The notes: a model not told the origin generated them from the sequence alone. 64,000 nt of DNA from Streptomyces clavuligerus (GCF_005519465.1 NZ_CP027858.1:1798001-1862000); one strand, 5' to 3'; shown: positions 47,935 through 55,554, numbered from the stretch's first letter. Program-made: numbers and translations.

Positions 47935-48392
47935 ACCGCACCCCCGATCACGATCGCGACCGCCACGACCAGCAGCCCGAGACCGGCCAGGACAAGAACC
48001 ATCCCCCGGCTGATCGCCTGGTACTTGGCCAGCGCGACGCCGGACTGCACCGCGATGTGCTCGGCGGTCCGGTCCGTCTCCAGATCGGCCCGGATCTCGT
48101 CCACGGTCATCCGAGCCCACGCCGGGAACCCGACCGGGCGGGCACCTCCCAGCCGGGGGCAGACCGCCACCAGCAGCATGACGACCGCAGCCACCAGCAG
48201 CACGACCCCCGCTCCACCGCTGACATAGGCCCCGGTCGGCAGGCCGCGCAGATCCTTCGCCGCCGCCACCACCGCCAGCAGGACCGCGCCGACAAACGCC
48301 ATCACACCCGCGACCTTGCCGTCAGCCTTGGCGATCTCCGCCTGCACCCCGGTAAGAGCAGCCGCCAGCCGCGCCTCAAGCCCCGTGTTCAT
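47931..48392 (-). CDS. Pycsar-effector-like (PycTM) small membrane protein, probable transfer/spread protein
   Basis: 153 residues from ATG 48392 (ATGA overlap). N-terminal AEIAKADGKVAGVMAF motif, two central helices forming a hairpin, and a C-terminal helix: the layout of the PycTM family. No pyrimidine cyclase is nearby. From memory, proteins of this family are widely annotated in Streptomyces elements as integral membrane plasmid transfer proteins, so a role in transfer is more likely than phage defence. Confidence 0.7.
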   Translation of the reverse strand: MNTGLEARLAAALTGVQAEIAKADGKVAGVMAFVGAVLLAVVAAAKDLRGLPTGAYVSGGAGVVLLVAAVVMLLVAVCPRLGGARPVGFPAWARMTVDEIRADLETDRTAEHIAVQSGVALAKYQAISRGMVLVLAGLGLLVVAVAIVIGGAV

Positions 48393-48706
48393 GCCGCACT
48401 CCCCAGAGCCGAAACAGCCGTCGTGGTCGTGGTGGTGTGGTTGGTCAGGTCCCGGCGCGCGGCCAGCGTCCGGCGGTGGGCCCGCCGCACCGGCCGCTCC
48501 CCCGCCGCCCGCACCGGGCGGACAGCGCCGATCAGCGCGTCCAGCCACTCCGCAGCGGCGGTCAGCACCTCGGCCTCCAGATCCAGACCGGCCGCGTCCG
48601 CGAGGATCGCGGGCATCTCAGCCTCGATCGCGTCCAGGTCCGCGTCCGTGGGCTCAAGCCACTCGACCGCGTCAGCGACGGCGGCCGGTTGAAGGACAAT
48701 GTCCAT
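48389..48706 (-). CDS. DUF6284-like small protein
   Basis: 105 residues. Acidic N-terminus with EPTDADLDAIEAEMPAILADAAGLDLEAEV and a basic end (RRAHRRTLAARRDLTNHTT), the pattern of DUF6284 as I remember it. Coupled to the PycTM-like gene. Role unknown. Confidence 0.72.
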   Translation of the reverse strand: MDIVLQPAAVADAVEWLEPTDADLDAIEAEMPAILADAAGLDLEAEVLTAAAEWLDALIGAVRPVRAAGERPVRRAHRRTLAARRDLTNHTTTTTTAVSALGSAA

Positions 48707-48748
48707 GGGTCGTATCTCTCCTCGTAGTGGTTGGTGTGCGGCCCGACA

Positions 48749-48780
48749 GCGGCCCCCGGGGGTGCATCCCCGGGGGCCGC
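48749..48780 (-). terminator. Hairpin between the first and second genes of the transfer operon
   Basis: Thirteen-base perfect arms GCGGCCCCCGGGG / CCCCGGGGGCCGC, 6-base loop, between the small gene at 48797 and the DUF6284-like gene. No T-run. May limit readthrough into the operon. Confidence 0.6.
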
Positions 48781-48796
48781 GCCAGAGAGGGGCTGG

Positions 48797-48955
48797 TCAG
48801 CCCTTCTTGTTCTTCTTCTTGCCGCCGTCGCTCTTCTTGCCGGGCACCATCCGAACGCCCGGCGCGACGGCGGCCTCCCCGTGGAGCGTCGCCGTCTCGG
48901 TCACCACACGACCGGTCTGCGGGTCCACAACCCGACGGATACGTTCGCGAGCCAT
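48797..48955 (-). CDS. Small basic protein, first gene of the transfer operon
   Basis: 52 residues from ATG 48955 with AGGAGAG five bases before. RIRRVVDPQTGRVVTETATL then a Lys/Gly tail (KKSDGGKKKNKKG). No known motif; the tail suggests nucleic-acid binding. Good ribosome site and position support it as real. Confidence 0.7.
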   Translation of the reverse strand: MARERIRRVVDPQTGRVVTETATLHGEAAVAPGVRMVPGKKSDGGKKKNKKG

Positions 48956-49076
48956 CGATCTCTCCTGTCCGGGGCCGGTACCTCCGGCTCCCCGCGCTCC
49001 CGTCCGTACAGCCCTCGCGGGGCCGGACGGACAGGAGAGGCAACCGGCCGCCCCGAACGGGGCGGGAACGGCTTTC

Positions 49077-49106
49077 ACCGGTGCCCCGTTGCCACGGGGC
49101 ACCGGT
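49077..49106 (-). repeat. Stem-loop in the transfer-operon leader
   Basis: Thirteen-base perfect arms ACCGGTGCCCCGT / ACGGGGCACCGGT with loop TGCC, 120 bases upstream of the small gene. Could attenuate transcription. The leader from the promoter (about 49497) to 48955 is about 540 bases with no gene that I can support. Confidence 0.6.
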
Positions 49107-49263
49107 CCCGAGATGCCGGATACGGGCGCGTCATCGTCGCTGCTCTGACGCCAGCAGGGCGGCCGTGCACCAGATGGCACCCCACGGGCTGACCTCCCGA
49201 AAAGGGAGGGATGATCCCGCGCAGGTGGTCTCCAGAGCTGGCACACGAGCAAGGTGTGCCGCC

Positions 49264-49341
49264 GGACGGCACTTACCCGGCCGCCGCAGGGACGGCATTT
49301 ACCCGGCCGTCGCGGGGACGGGGACTTCCACCCCGCCGTTC
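49264..49341. repeat. 26-bp tandem repeats in the transfer-operon leader
   Basis: Two near-identical 26-bp units (49264-49289 and 49290-49315, sharing GGACGGCA-TTACCCGGCCG) and a diverged third starting GGACGGGGACTTCC. Candidate binding sites for a regulator or an RNA structure. Confidence 0.55.
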
Positions 49342-49503
49342 ATTCGCACACTCTGTTCAGTTCTCAAGCAACGATCAATCGCTCCCCGGTGAGCGCGGCA
49401 ACCCCTGCTCAGGGCTCCCGTTCACACGGGACCCACCGGACGCTGCGAGCAGCCCAAAGAAGGGCCTCTCCATCTCCTCCGCTCTCGCGGTGGCGACATG
49501 CTC

Positions 49504-49532
49504 AACATAGAGAACCTGCTTAGGCAGGTCAA
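49504..49532 (-). promoter_or_regulatory. Near-consensus promoter with operator palindrome in the spacer
   Basis: Minus-strand -35 TTGACC (49527-49532) and -10 TATGTT (49504-49509) with exactly 17 bases between. The spacer and -35 end carry the palindrome ACCTGC-CTAA-GCAGGT (49514-49529). It faces the transfer operon and lies 52 bases before the GntR start, so GntR is the likely repressor. Confidence 0.75.
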
Positions 49533-49581
49533 GAGAGTCAGGAGACTCGGGCTTGTTGGGCATGTGTTCTAGCATGGATTC

Positions 49582-50430
49582 ATGAGCCTTGACCCGGACG
49601 ACCCGCGCCCCCCGTATCAGCAGGTCAGCAGCGCGTTGCGTGCCGCGATCCTCACCCGCAAGGAAGGCTTCACCCCGGGTGACAAACTTCCCTCCGGCCC
49701 CGAACTTGCTCGCCGGTACGGCGTAGCTCGGGGCACCGTCGACAAGGCCCTTGACCTCCTCCGAGGTGAAGGGCTCATCGTTACGCGCCAGGGCAGTGGC
49801 AGCTTCGTGCGGGAGCGAACAGAGCGACCGGTAGGGCTCCGCCCCCACCTGGAAGCAGCGTTCGCGGAGCCGAACGTCACGATCGATTTCGCTGGCTTCT
49901 CCAGCGAGACCCTGCACAACGCCATGCAGGAACCACTGGACAAGGTACGCAGTGGACGACTCACGCCGGAGTCCGTGACCGTCCGACTGCTCTTGCCGGA
50001 CGCTTCGGCACCGATGGGGGTGCCTGTGGCCGTAGATGGCCTACGCGACGAAGAGGCGCTGCGGCGCAGGGCTCACAACATCGGCGTCACGAACGCGGGC
50101 GGCATCAAGCACTCCGTCGAAGTGCTGGCGGAATATGGCTTGGTCCAGTCAGCGAAGGTAGAGGTTCGGGTACACAAAGCATCGAGCCTGTTCAAGCTCT
50201 ACGTTCTGAACGAGCGAGAGGCATTCTTCGGTTTCTACCCGCTACGCGAAAGGTCTCTCACCTTCGAGGGCGAGTCCTACTCCTTCTTTGACATCACCGG
50301 GAAGGACACGACCCTGTTCCACCACTCCGCCGGACCCGATGACGCCTCAATCGGTTCCCAGTACGTCCAGCAGGCTCAGCGGTGGTTCAACAGCGTGTGG
50401 GACACGATCGCCTACGAGTGGAAGGCGTGA
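49582..50430 (+). CDS. GntR-family transcriptional regulator of the element
   Basis: 282 residues. Winged HTH of the GntR type at about 10-76 (PPYQQVSSALRAAILTR...LPSGPELARRYGVARGTVDKAL...IVTRQGSGSFV). The C-terminal part (about 95-282) is an alpha/beta domain not clearly UTRA. No ribosome site before ATG 49582, and TAGCAT lies 7-12 bases upstream, so the mRNA may be leaderless. Divergent from the transfer operon; expected to repress it, like the KorSA type in pSAM2. Confidence 0.85.
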   Translation: MSLDPDDPRPPYQQVSSALRAAILTRKEGFTPGDKLPSGPELARRYGVARGTVDKALDLLRGEGLIVTRQGSGSFVRERTERPVGLRPHLEAAFAEPNVTIDFAGFSSETLHNAMQEPLDKVRSGRLTPESVTVRLLLPDASAPMGVPVAVDGLRDEEALRRRAHNIGVTNAGGIKHSVEVLAEYGLVQSAKVEVRVHKASSLFKLYVLNEREAFFGFYPLRERSLTFEGESYSFFDITGKDTTLFHHSAGPDDASIGSQYVQQAQRWFNSVWDTIAYEWKA

Positions 50431-50434
50431 CCGC

Positions 50435-51130
50435 ATGAACGCGCTGGTGAAAGCACTGCGCCCCGCCCGCCACGTTCTTCTCGACTTCGATGGCCCGGTG
50501 TGCTCGGCGTTCGCGGGCCTGCCAGCTCCAGAGGTGACCAAACGCCTCCAGGACTTCCTAGCCAAAGAAGCTCCGAACGCACCTATCGGTTCCGCCGCAG
50601 AGACAGACCCATTCGTCATCCTCCGGTCCGTAGCCGATGCCCACCCATCGCTCATTCCAACTGCCGATTCCTATCTCAGCCAGCTTGAGGAGGTCGCGGT
50701 GAGGGTTGCCAGCCCGACACCAGGTGCCGAATCACTTTTGCGTGCGTGTCAGCAGACGGGGCGCAATGTGTGGGTGGTCAGCAACAACGCCGGAATTGCC
50801 ATTCGCTCCTACCTGACTGCCCACAGCCTGCACGACTACGTGGCGGAAGTCTTCGGTCGGGTCCCTGGCGATCCGTCCTCCATGAAGCCCAGCACCCGAC
50901 TGCTCGATGACGCGCTGCAAGCGGCGGACGCAGACCCATCCGAGTGCGTGTTCATCGGGGACGCGGTACGGGACGTAGAGGCTGGCACGGCAGCGGGGGT
51001 GGCCACCATCGGGTACGCCAACAAGCCCCATAAGTCAGCGAAGCTCGCGGCAGCCGGGGCCATCGCGGTAACGGACTCTATGGCCGAGCTGGCTGAGGCC
51101 GTCACGGCTGCGGGACCTGTCGGACGCTGA
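50435..51130 (+). CDS. HAD-superfamily hydrolase
   Basis: 231 residues from ATG 50435, four bases after the gntR stop. HAD motifs: Asp17/Asp19 in LLDFDGPV, VVSNN (motif II), Lys in SMKPS, and GDAVRDVEAG (motif IV). Helical cap between motifs I and II. A small-molecule phosphatase; substrate unknown. Cargo or a partner of GntR signalling in the element. Confidence 0.87.
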   Translation: MNALVKALRPARHVLLDFDGPVCSAFAGLPAPEVTKRLQDFLAKEAPNAPIGSAAETDPFVILRSVADAHPSLIPTADSYLSQLEEVAVRVASPTPGAESLLRACQQTGRNVWVVSNNAGIAIRSYLTAHSLHDYVAEVFGRVPGDPSSMKPSTRLLDDALQAADADPSECVFIGDAVRDVEAGTAAGVATIGYANKPHKSAKLAAAGAIAVTDSMAELAEAVTAAGPVGR

Positions 51131-51158
51131 GGGCTCCCAGCCTGCTCAGCGCAGCCAG

Positions 51159-51178
51159 TGCGTGAGCAGTGCGTGAAC
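51159..51178 (+). repeat. Candidate integrase/excisionase arm site, right
   Basis: TGCGTGAGCAGTGCGTGAAC, two TGCGTGA copies 11 bases apart, matching the left pair at 35843-35863. An opposite CTCACGCACT follows at about 51190-51199. Confidence 0.45.
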
Positions 51179-51249
51179 TGTCGGAGCACTCTCACGCACT
51201 GACCCGTTCTTGCAGGTCAGAGCAGCCTTCGCAGGTCTCATGCGCATGC

Positions 51250-51294
51250 CCTCCGGAGCCGTGTGCGCAGGTTCGAATCCTGCCGGGGGCACTC
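51250..51294. repeat. attR (right att core)
   Basis: Exact 45-bp copy of 35691-35735, a displaced 3' part of tRNA-Arg without the 5' half. Marks the right end of the element. Confidence 0.95.
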
Positions 51295-51300
51295 CGAATT

Positions 51301-51336
51301 AAGGCCCTGACCAGCAGAAATGCCGGTCAGGGCCTT
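51301..51336 (+). terminator. Original tRNA-Arg terminator
   Basis: Twelve-base arms AAGGCCCTGACC / GGTCAGGGCCTT followed by TCTTG, seven bases after attR. It would follow the tRNA directly if the element were excised. Confidence 0.75.
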
Positions 51337-51569
51337 TCTTGTGCATGGCAGAACAGCAACGGTCGACTGGACCGTGTGCAACTGGCTGCCACCAGGACGC
51401 TGGCCAGCGGTTTCGTCGCGATCCAAGGCGGAGGGGACGAGTTCGCGATCCCGCGGAGAAATCCGTGTCGGATTCTGCGGGACACCCGCGGGATGAAAGT
51501 CGGCGAGGGCCCTCTTTGCCCGCTGAAACTCTGTGACCTGCTATTCCCATCGCTGGGGACACCAATGCC

Positions 51570-52109
51570 CTATGTCCGGGGGGCCGTTTGTCTTTCCGGG
51601 GCTACAGGGCGCCATGAGGTCTCGATCGGCCATCGAGCCGTGCCAGCAGAGCCCTTCGGGTCCCAGGCCATGAGGAGGGTGGAGGCCGGCGCGGCCCAGT
51701 CCTCGGCTCCACGGAGGAGATCGGTCGCCGCCATCGCGCCCTCTTCTGCCAGGAGTTGCCCGCCGATGCCCTGGGGAACCCACAATGCCGCGGTGGACCG
51801 GCGCCGGTCCACGGCAACCTGGTACGCCGCGAGCACAGCCGACTCCCCGTCGGTCAGCACCTCGTGTCTCCCCGCACCACGCGTGGACGGCCCGGTAGGG
51901 GGTATCTCCACCCCGATCAGCCTCCACGGCTTCCCGGCCGATGCCGTGGCCGCAGCCTCGCGGACTTGCTCGGCCCACGCTTCGGTCAACCGTTCCAACG
52001 ACCGCTCGGCCTCGTCCCTCCCTTTCCGCCGACGCCCCACCGCTTCGTGGAACGCCGGCTGGGCCGAGAGCACTGCTTTCGACGAGCGGCTTGGCATCCC
52101 ACCGCGCAC
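51570..52109 (-). CDS. Hypothetical protein, possibly truncated
   Basis: 179 residues with plausible coding composition (helical N-terminus SKAVLSAQPAFHEAV...RSLERLTEAWAEQVREAAATAS, then ESAVLAAYQVAVDRRRSTAALWVPQGIGGQ). No family recognised. Other frames upstream (from 52219) also look partly coding, so this may be the remains of a longer gene. Lies in the decayed segment between attR and the third att-like copy. Confidence 0.45.
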   Translation of the reverse strand: MRGGMPSRSSKAVLSAQPAFHEAVGRRRKGRDEAERSLERLTEAWAEQVREAAATASAGKPWRLIGVEIPPTGPSTRGAGRHEVLTDGESAVLAAYQVAVDRRRSTAALWVPQGIGGQLLAEEGAMAATDLLRGAEDWAAPASTLLMAWDPKGSAGTARWPIETSWRPVAPERQTAPRT

Positions 52110-52313
52110 CGGTGCACCACGCCCGCCAGGTCCTCAGCAGCGCTCCGGTGCCGAGTTCGACCTGACCCACGCCGGTCCTCCCCCTCGACGGTCTGCGGTT
52201 GCTTCCCCTTCGCGTTCATGACGAGCCACCACCTCTCCGACCAGGTGAACCCGCCGGGGCTGCGTGCGGGATGCCGCACACACAGATAGGGCATCAGCGG
52301 TAGGATAGGTAGC

Positions 52314-52580
52314 ATGAGCGAACCTACCGGCAAGTATTCGATCACCATGCCGCGCGATATCGCCGAGGCCGCCAAGGCCCGCAGTGGCCCCTCCGGACTT
52401 TCCGCCTATGTGGCCGCAGCCGTCGCCCGGCAGATCGAGCGCGACAACCTCAACGAGATCATCCAGGTCGCCGAGGCCGAGCACGGCCCCGTCAGCGACG
52501 AGGAGATCCAGTCAGCGCGCGACCAGCTCCACCGCGCCCGCAGTCAGCAGCAGACGCAGGGCGGAGCAAACGCCGCGTGA
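52314..52580 (+). CDS. Antitoxin of a type II toxin-antitoxin pair
   Basis: 88 residues. N-terminal ribbon-helix-helix-like YSITMPRDIAEAAKARSGPSGLSAYVAAAVARQ followed by an acidic, probably disordered toxin-binding tail. TGA overlaps the GTG of the PIN gene. Likely binds its own promoter; the AGGATAGGTAGC just upstream may hold the -10 and ribosome site. Confidence 0.8.
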   Translation: MSEPTGKYSITMPRDIAEAAKARSGPSGLSAYVAAAVARQIERDNLNEIIQVAEAEHGPVSDEEIQSARDQLHRARSQQQTQGGANAA

Positions 52581-52990
52581 CCCGTTCTCCTGCCGCCCCC
52601 GGCGGCACGCTCGTGCTCGACAGCGAAGGGCTGGCCAAGGCGGTCCTCCGTGACCGGACGGTCACGACCTGGCTCGCCCTGGCCAGGACCGACGACCTCC
52701 GCGTGATCACTTCCGCGGCCACCCTGGTGGAGGTCGTCCACCCCCGGATCAACCGCCCCGCCCTGGAGTGGATGCTCTCCCGCATCGTGGTCGAACCGGC
52801 CACCGAGGCCATCGCCCGGCACGCGGCGGCCCTCCTCGCGGACGTCGGCCTCCACGGCCACAAGTACGCGATCGACGCCATGCTCAGCGCCACGGCCCTC
52901 GCCTCACCCGGGCCGGCCACCATCCTGACCTCCGGCCCCGAGGACCTCACCGCCCTCTGCGGTGGACGTGCGACCGTGATCAAGATCTGA
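52577..52990 (+). CDS. PIN-domain toxin (VapC-like)
   Basis: 137 residues. PIN acidic residues: Asp15 (VLDSEGL), Glu52 (TLVEVV), Asp100 (YAIDAML) and the TSGPEDL end with Asp123. Expected Mg2+-dependent RNase. The GTGA overlap with the antitoxin ensures antitoxin-first translation. Confidence 0.85.
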   Translation: MTRSPAAPGGTLVLDSEGLAKAVLRDRTVTTWLALARTDDLRVITSAATLVEVVHPRINRPALEWMLSRIVVEPATEAIARHAAALLADVGLHGHKYAIDAMLSATALASPGPATILTSGPEDLTALCGGRATVIKI

Positions 52991-53532
52991 CCGGGCTCGC
53001 GGACCGCGTCCGACCCGCCTGGACAGAGCACCCAGCGGGCAGCAGCAAGCCGCCGGGCGAGTGGCAGGGGGTGCTCAAGTCCGGGCAGAGGACTCTGTCC
53101 TGAGGCGCCACCAACTCGGACCCCGTGTCAGTGCCCCTCGCTACCCTCTTCGCACCATTCGATGGTGACGCTCTGGAACACCCACCTCAGGCAGAGGGCA
53201 GACAGGAGCAGGTCGGAGGCATGCGCCCCGGAACAACTCTGACGGATCTTCGCGAACAGTGGATCCGAGAGATCTGCACCGGCCTGGTCGATCCGGCGGG
53301 GAAGGAGTCGGCACTCGGCCCCACCTCGGGTCTCGGACGAGCTTGGCGACCCTGTCTTGCTTCGCGCTCTGGTGATCATGCGGATTGCCGTCCTGGAGGC
53401 GAACGGCCACCGGGCGACGGCGGGGCCGGGATGGCGGACCGCTCCCCGTCCCCACGAACCTCCTGAGCCGTGTGCGCAGGGCGGTTCCCACCAGGGGCAG
53501 CACAGTGAACGGTGCCAGGCGGCGGCAGTGGC
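52991..53532. other. Gene-free stretch with a degenerate att-like copy
   Basis: 542 bases. Short frames on both strands here are not supported by composition or ribosome sites. At 53459-53480 is CCTCCTGAGCCGTGTGCGCAGG, differing at one position from the first 22 bases of the att core, followed by a weaker match to the rest of the tRNA 3' end. Probable scar of an older insertion. Confidence 0.6.
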
Positions 53533-55200
53533 TCACAGGCCGTGGCCGTCCATCAGCCGCATCAGGTTCCGCTTGCGCCTCTGTGCCGTGCGCACGTCGG
53601 TGATGTACGCGGTGAAGTCGTCCGGCGTGCCGAGAAGGCGGTGGCAGTCACCCATGCTCAGGAACAGGCCGACGAGCCGCTCATAGACACGATTGCCGGT
53701 CTCATGGGCGAGGCCGGCAGCCATCCGGTGGTAGACGGCGAGGGCGTCGGCGGGGCGGGTCGCGCGCGACAGGTCGGCGAGGGTGAGCCACTGGTCGTCG
53801 TGGGTGCCGTGGGTCATGGCCGCCTGCCAGGCGGCGTCGGTGTCCTTGTCGTCCAGGAGGACGTCGACGAGGACACGGCCGCCGTGCGCGGCCTTCTGGT
53901 CGGCGTCCGCGCGCAGGAGGTCCAGAGCCCTCTCCCGCTCGGGCGGCCAGCATGCGGCGGCCCGGGCCGCGGTGCGCAGTTGCCGGTAGGTGAGCAGGGT
54001 GCGGCGGGCGGCGAAGTGGTCGCGGCGCAGGGTGAGGGCGTCGGTGGGGCGGTCGGTCCGTGCGTAGCGGTCGGCGAGGTGGTCGACCAGGGCCGTGTCG
54101 ACGGCGGCGAGGTCCGCGGTGGCGCGGAGGCCGCGCTCGGCCCATTCCAGGGCGTCGGCGGGGCGGTCGGCGGCGTCCAGTTCGCGGGCGATCAGCAGAT
54201 GGGTGTGGCCGTTCGGCGCGAGGTCCGCGGCGAGCACGGCGACCACCGTGTCGATGTCCCGGCGCGCCCCGGCCAGGCGCCGCATCAGCTCCTTCTCGGC
54301 CCAGCCGGTGCGGTTCGCCGTCCATGCCTCCGTCGCGTACCGGAGCAGGGCGGCCCTCCCCCGCTCGTCGAGCAGGTCCTCGTAGTCGAGCGGGTCGATG
54401 TCCGTCAGGTCGGCGGCGTCGTCGAGGGCGTGGGTGACCAGCCAGTGCGCGAGTTCCTCCGGGTCCGGGCGGGTCGCGCGGCAGGCGTCGTGGTGGATGT
54501 CGGCGAGGTCGGTACCGATCCCGCCGAGCCATCCGTCGGAGTCGTCGACGCTCTCGACCACCCCGGCGAGCAGCCCGATCGCCTCCCGCGCCAGCGCGAT
54601 CGCGTCGGCGGCCCGACCCGATGCGGTCAGTGAACGGATCGCGGACACCGCCTGTCCGGCCTGGTCGGCGTAGGCGCGGGCATCGGCGTACTCGACGTGG
54701 CCGTACTGGGCGAACGGAGCGATGTCGAGCGCGTCCCGGATGCGGGAGCGGAGTGCGGCCAGGTCGCCCCGGGCGCTCGCCGCCCGCAGCTCCAGGCGGC
54801 GGCGGAGCCGGCGGTCCTCGGCGAGTTCGTCGCGTACGACGGTGAGCAGTTCGTCCGGGGAGAGGCCGGACAGCCAGGCGTCGAGGCTCCGCGCCCGGGT
54901 CCGGGCCGACTCCCGCAGGCGGGGAAGCCCGCCCTCCTGGGCGAGCACGGTCAGGCCGAGCGCGACCAGGTGCTTGCAGAAGTTGCCCTCCTGGCCGTAC
55001 GGGCAGTCGCACACGCCCGTGAGCCCCCCGCGCCGACCCGGCGTCAACTCCGCCTCGTAGCGCTCCGTGCCGCGGACCGAGGCCCTGATCCAGCCGTCGC
55101 CGACCTCCACACCGGACACCGCGTCGACGTAACCGAGCCCGCGCTCGAACGAACGCGGCCCGGCCAGCGACCGGAGGTCCGCCTCCGTCAGCCTCTCCAT
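53533..55200 (-). CDS. SWIM zinc-finger protein
   Basis: 555 residues from ATG 55200. SWIM finger C-x-C-x8-C-x-H at Cys64, Cys66, Cys75, His77 (CDCPYGQ...FCKHL). The rest is a long helical array, likely TPR-like, with no enzyme domain. A longer frame upstream would add a Pro/Arg tail. SWIM proteins bind nucleic acid or protein; function here unknown. Divergent from the RHS gene. Confidence 0.8.
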   Translation of the reverse strand: MERLTEADLRSLAGPRSFERGLGYVDAVSGVEVGDGWIRASVRGTERYEAELTPGRRGGLTGVCDCPYGQEGNFCKHLVALGLTVLAQEGGLPRLRESARTRARSLDAWLSGLSPDELLTVVRDELAEDRRLRRRLELRAASARGDLAALRSRIRDALDIAPFAQYGHVEYADARAYADQAGQAVSAIRSLTASGRAADAIALAREAIGLLAGVVESVDDSDGWLGGIGTDLADIHHDACRATRPDPEELAHWLVTHALDDAADLTDIDPLDYEDLLDERGRAALLRYATEAWTANRTGWAEKELMRRLAGARRDIDTVVAVLAADLAPNGHTHLLIARELDAADRPADALEWAERGLRATADLAAVDTALVDHLADRYARTDRPTDALTLRRDHFAARRTLLTYRQLRTAARAAACWPPERERALDLLRADADQKAAHGGRVLVDVLLDDKDTDAAWQAAMTHGTHDDQWLTLADLSRATRPADALAVYHRMAAGLAHETGNRVYERLVGLFLSMGDCHRLLGTPDDFTAYITDVRTAQRRKRNLMRLMDGHGL

Positions 55201-55503
55201 GGCTTCCCCACCCCGTTTCGGCTCCCGCTCGACGTCTGTCGGCCTCCGGTCGATGGTCCCATCACCCGTGCGGGGAGCGGTGCGGTCCAGCCGTGTGCCG
55301 CCCCCTCCCCGCGTCTCGCGGGAACCTTTCACCGAAGGGCGGGCACAGCGTGATACACGGCACAGAGAAGGCCATAACACCTCTTGCCTTATCGGTCACT
55401 TGCCTGCCTTTTCCGGCAAATCGATCATCCATGAGACACCTTGATCACGATCGAGCAACATCTCATGTGATGGGCTTATTGATCCAAAGTAAGAACGATG
55501 TGA
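55201..55503. promoter_or_regulatory. Divergent upstream region of the SWIM and RHS genes
   Basis: About 300 bases. The part from about 55370 to 55540 is noticeably AT-rich for this genome. No clear -35/-10 pair; probable promoters for both genes. Confidence 0.4.
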
Positions 55504-55550
55504 AGATCCTCGGCAATCCGGAATATGTAAATCCGGTTTTTTGAGGATCT
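55504..55550 (+). promoter_or_regulatory. Stem-loop covering the RHS ribosome-binding site
   Basis: Outer arms AGATCCTC (55504-55511) and GAGGATCT (55543-55550) and an inner CCGGA/TCCGG stem (55518-55522, 55532-55536). The 3' outer arm contains the Shine-Dalgarno GAGGA seven bases before ATG 55555, so folding would hide it. Confidence 0.55.
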
Positions 55551-55554
55551 CTTC

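Larger units (their letters stand above)
35691..51294. mobile_element. Actinomycete integrative and conjugative element (AICE), prim-pol replication type, in tRNA-Arg
   Basis: About 15.6 kb bounded by a perfect 45-bp direct repeat whose left copy is the 3' part of tRNA-Arg(CCG). Modules in order from the left: integrase and excisionase; iteron/palindrome origin; helicase and primase-polymerase; small conserved genes; TraB-like translocase; Spd-like spread proteins; divergent promoter; GntR regulator; HAD hydrolase cargo. No relaxase or type IV secretion genes, as expected for AICEs that move double-stranded DNA with one FtsK-like protein. From memory, S. coelicolor carries an AICE at this same tRNA. 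One gene is frameshifted, so transfer may be affected. Confidence 0.93.

Noticed and set aside
47931..48392. Pycsar anti-phage system
   Set aside because: Only the effector-like membrane protein is present; no cyclase gene in the element, and it sits inside a transfer operon.
49075..49272. 65-residue minus-strand frame in the transfer-operon leader
   Set aside because: Spans the perfect stem-loop and part of the tandem repeats' flank, with no ribosome site; treated as leader.
49375..49917. 180-residue minus-strand frame overlapping gntR
   Set aside because: Mostly antisense to gntR. Its last 32 codons (from an ATG near 49473) could be a leader peptide, but the GGAGG is only about two bases from the ATG.
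53125..53536. Short frames on both strands before the SWIM gene
   Set aside because: No ribosome site, no motif, biased composition; more likely non-coding scar DNA.
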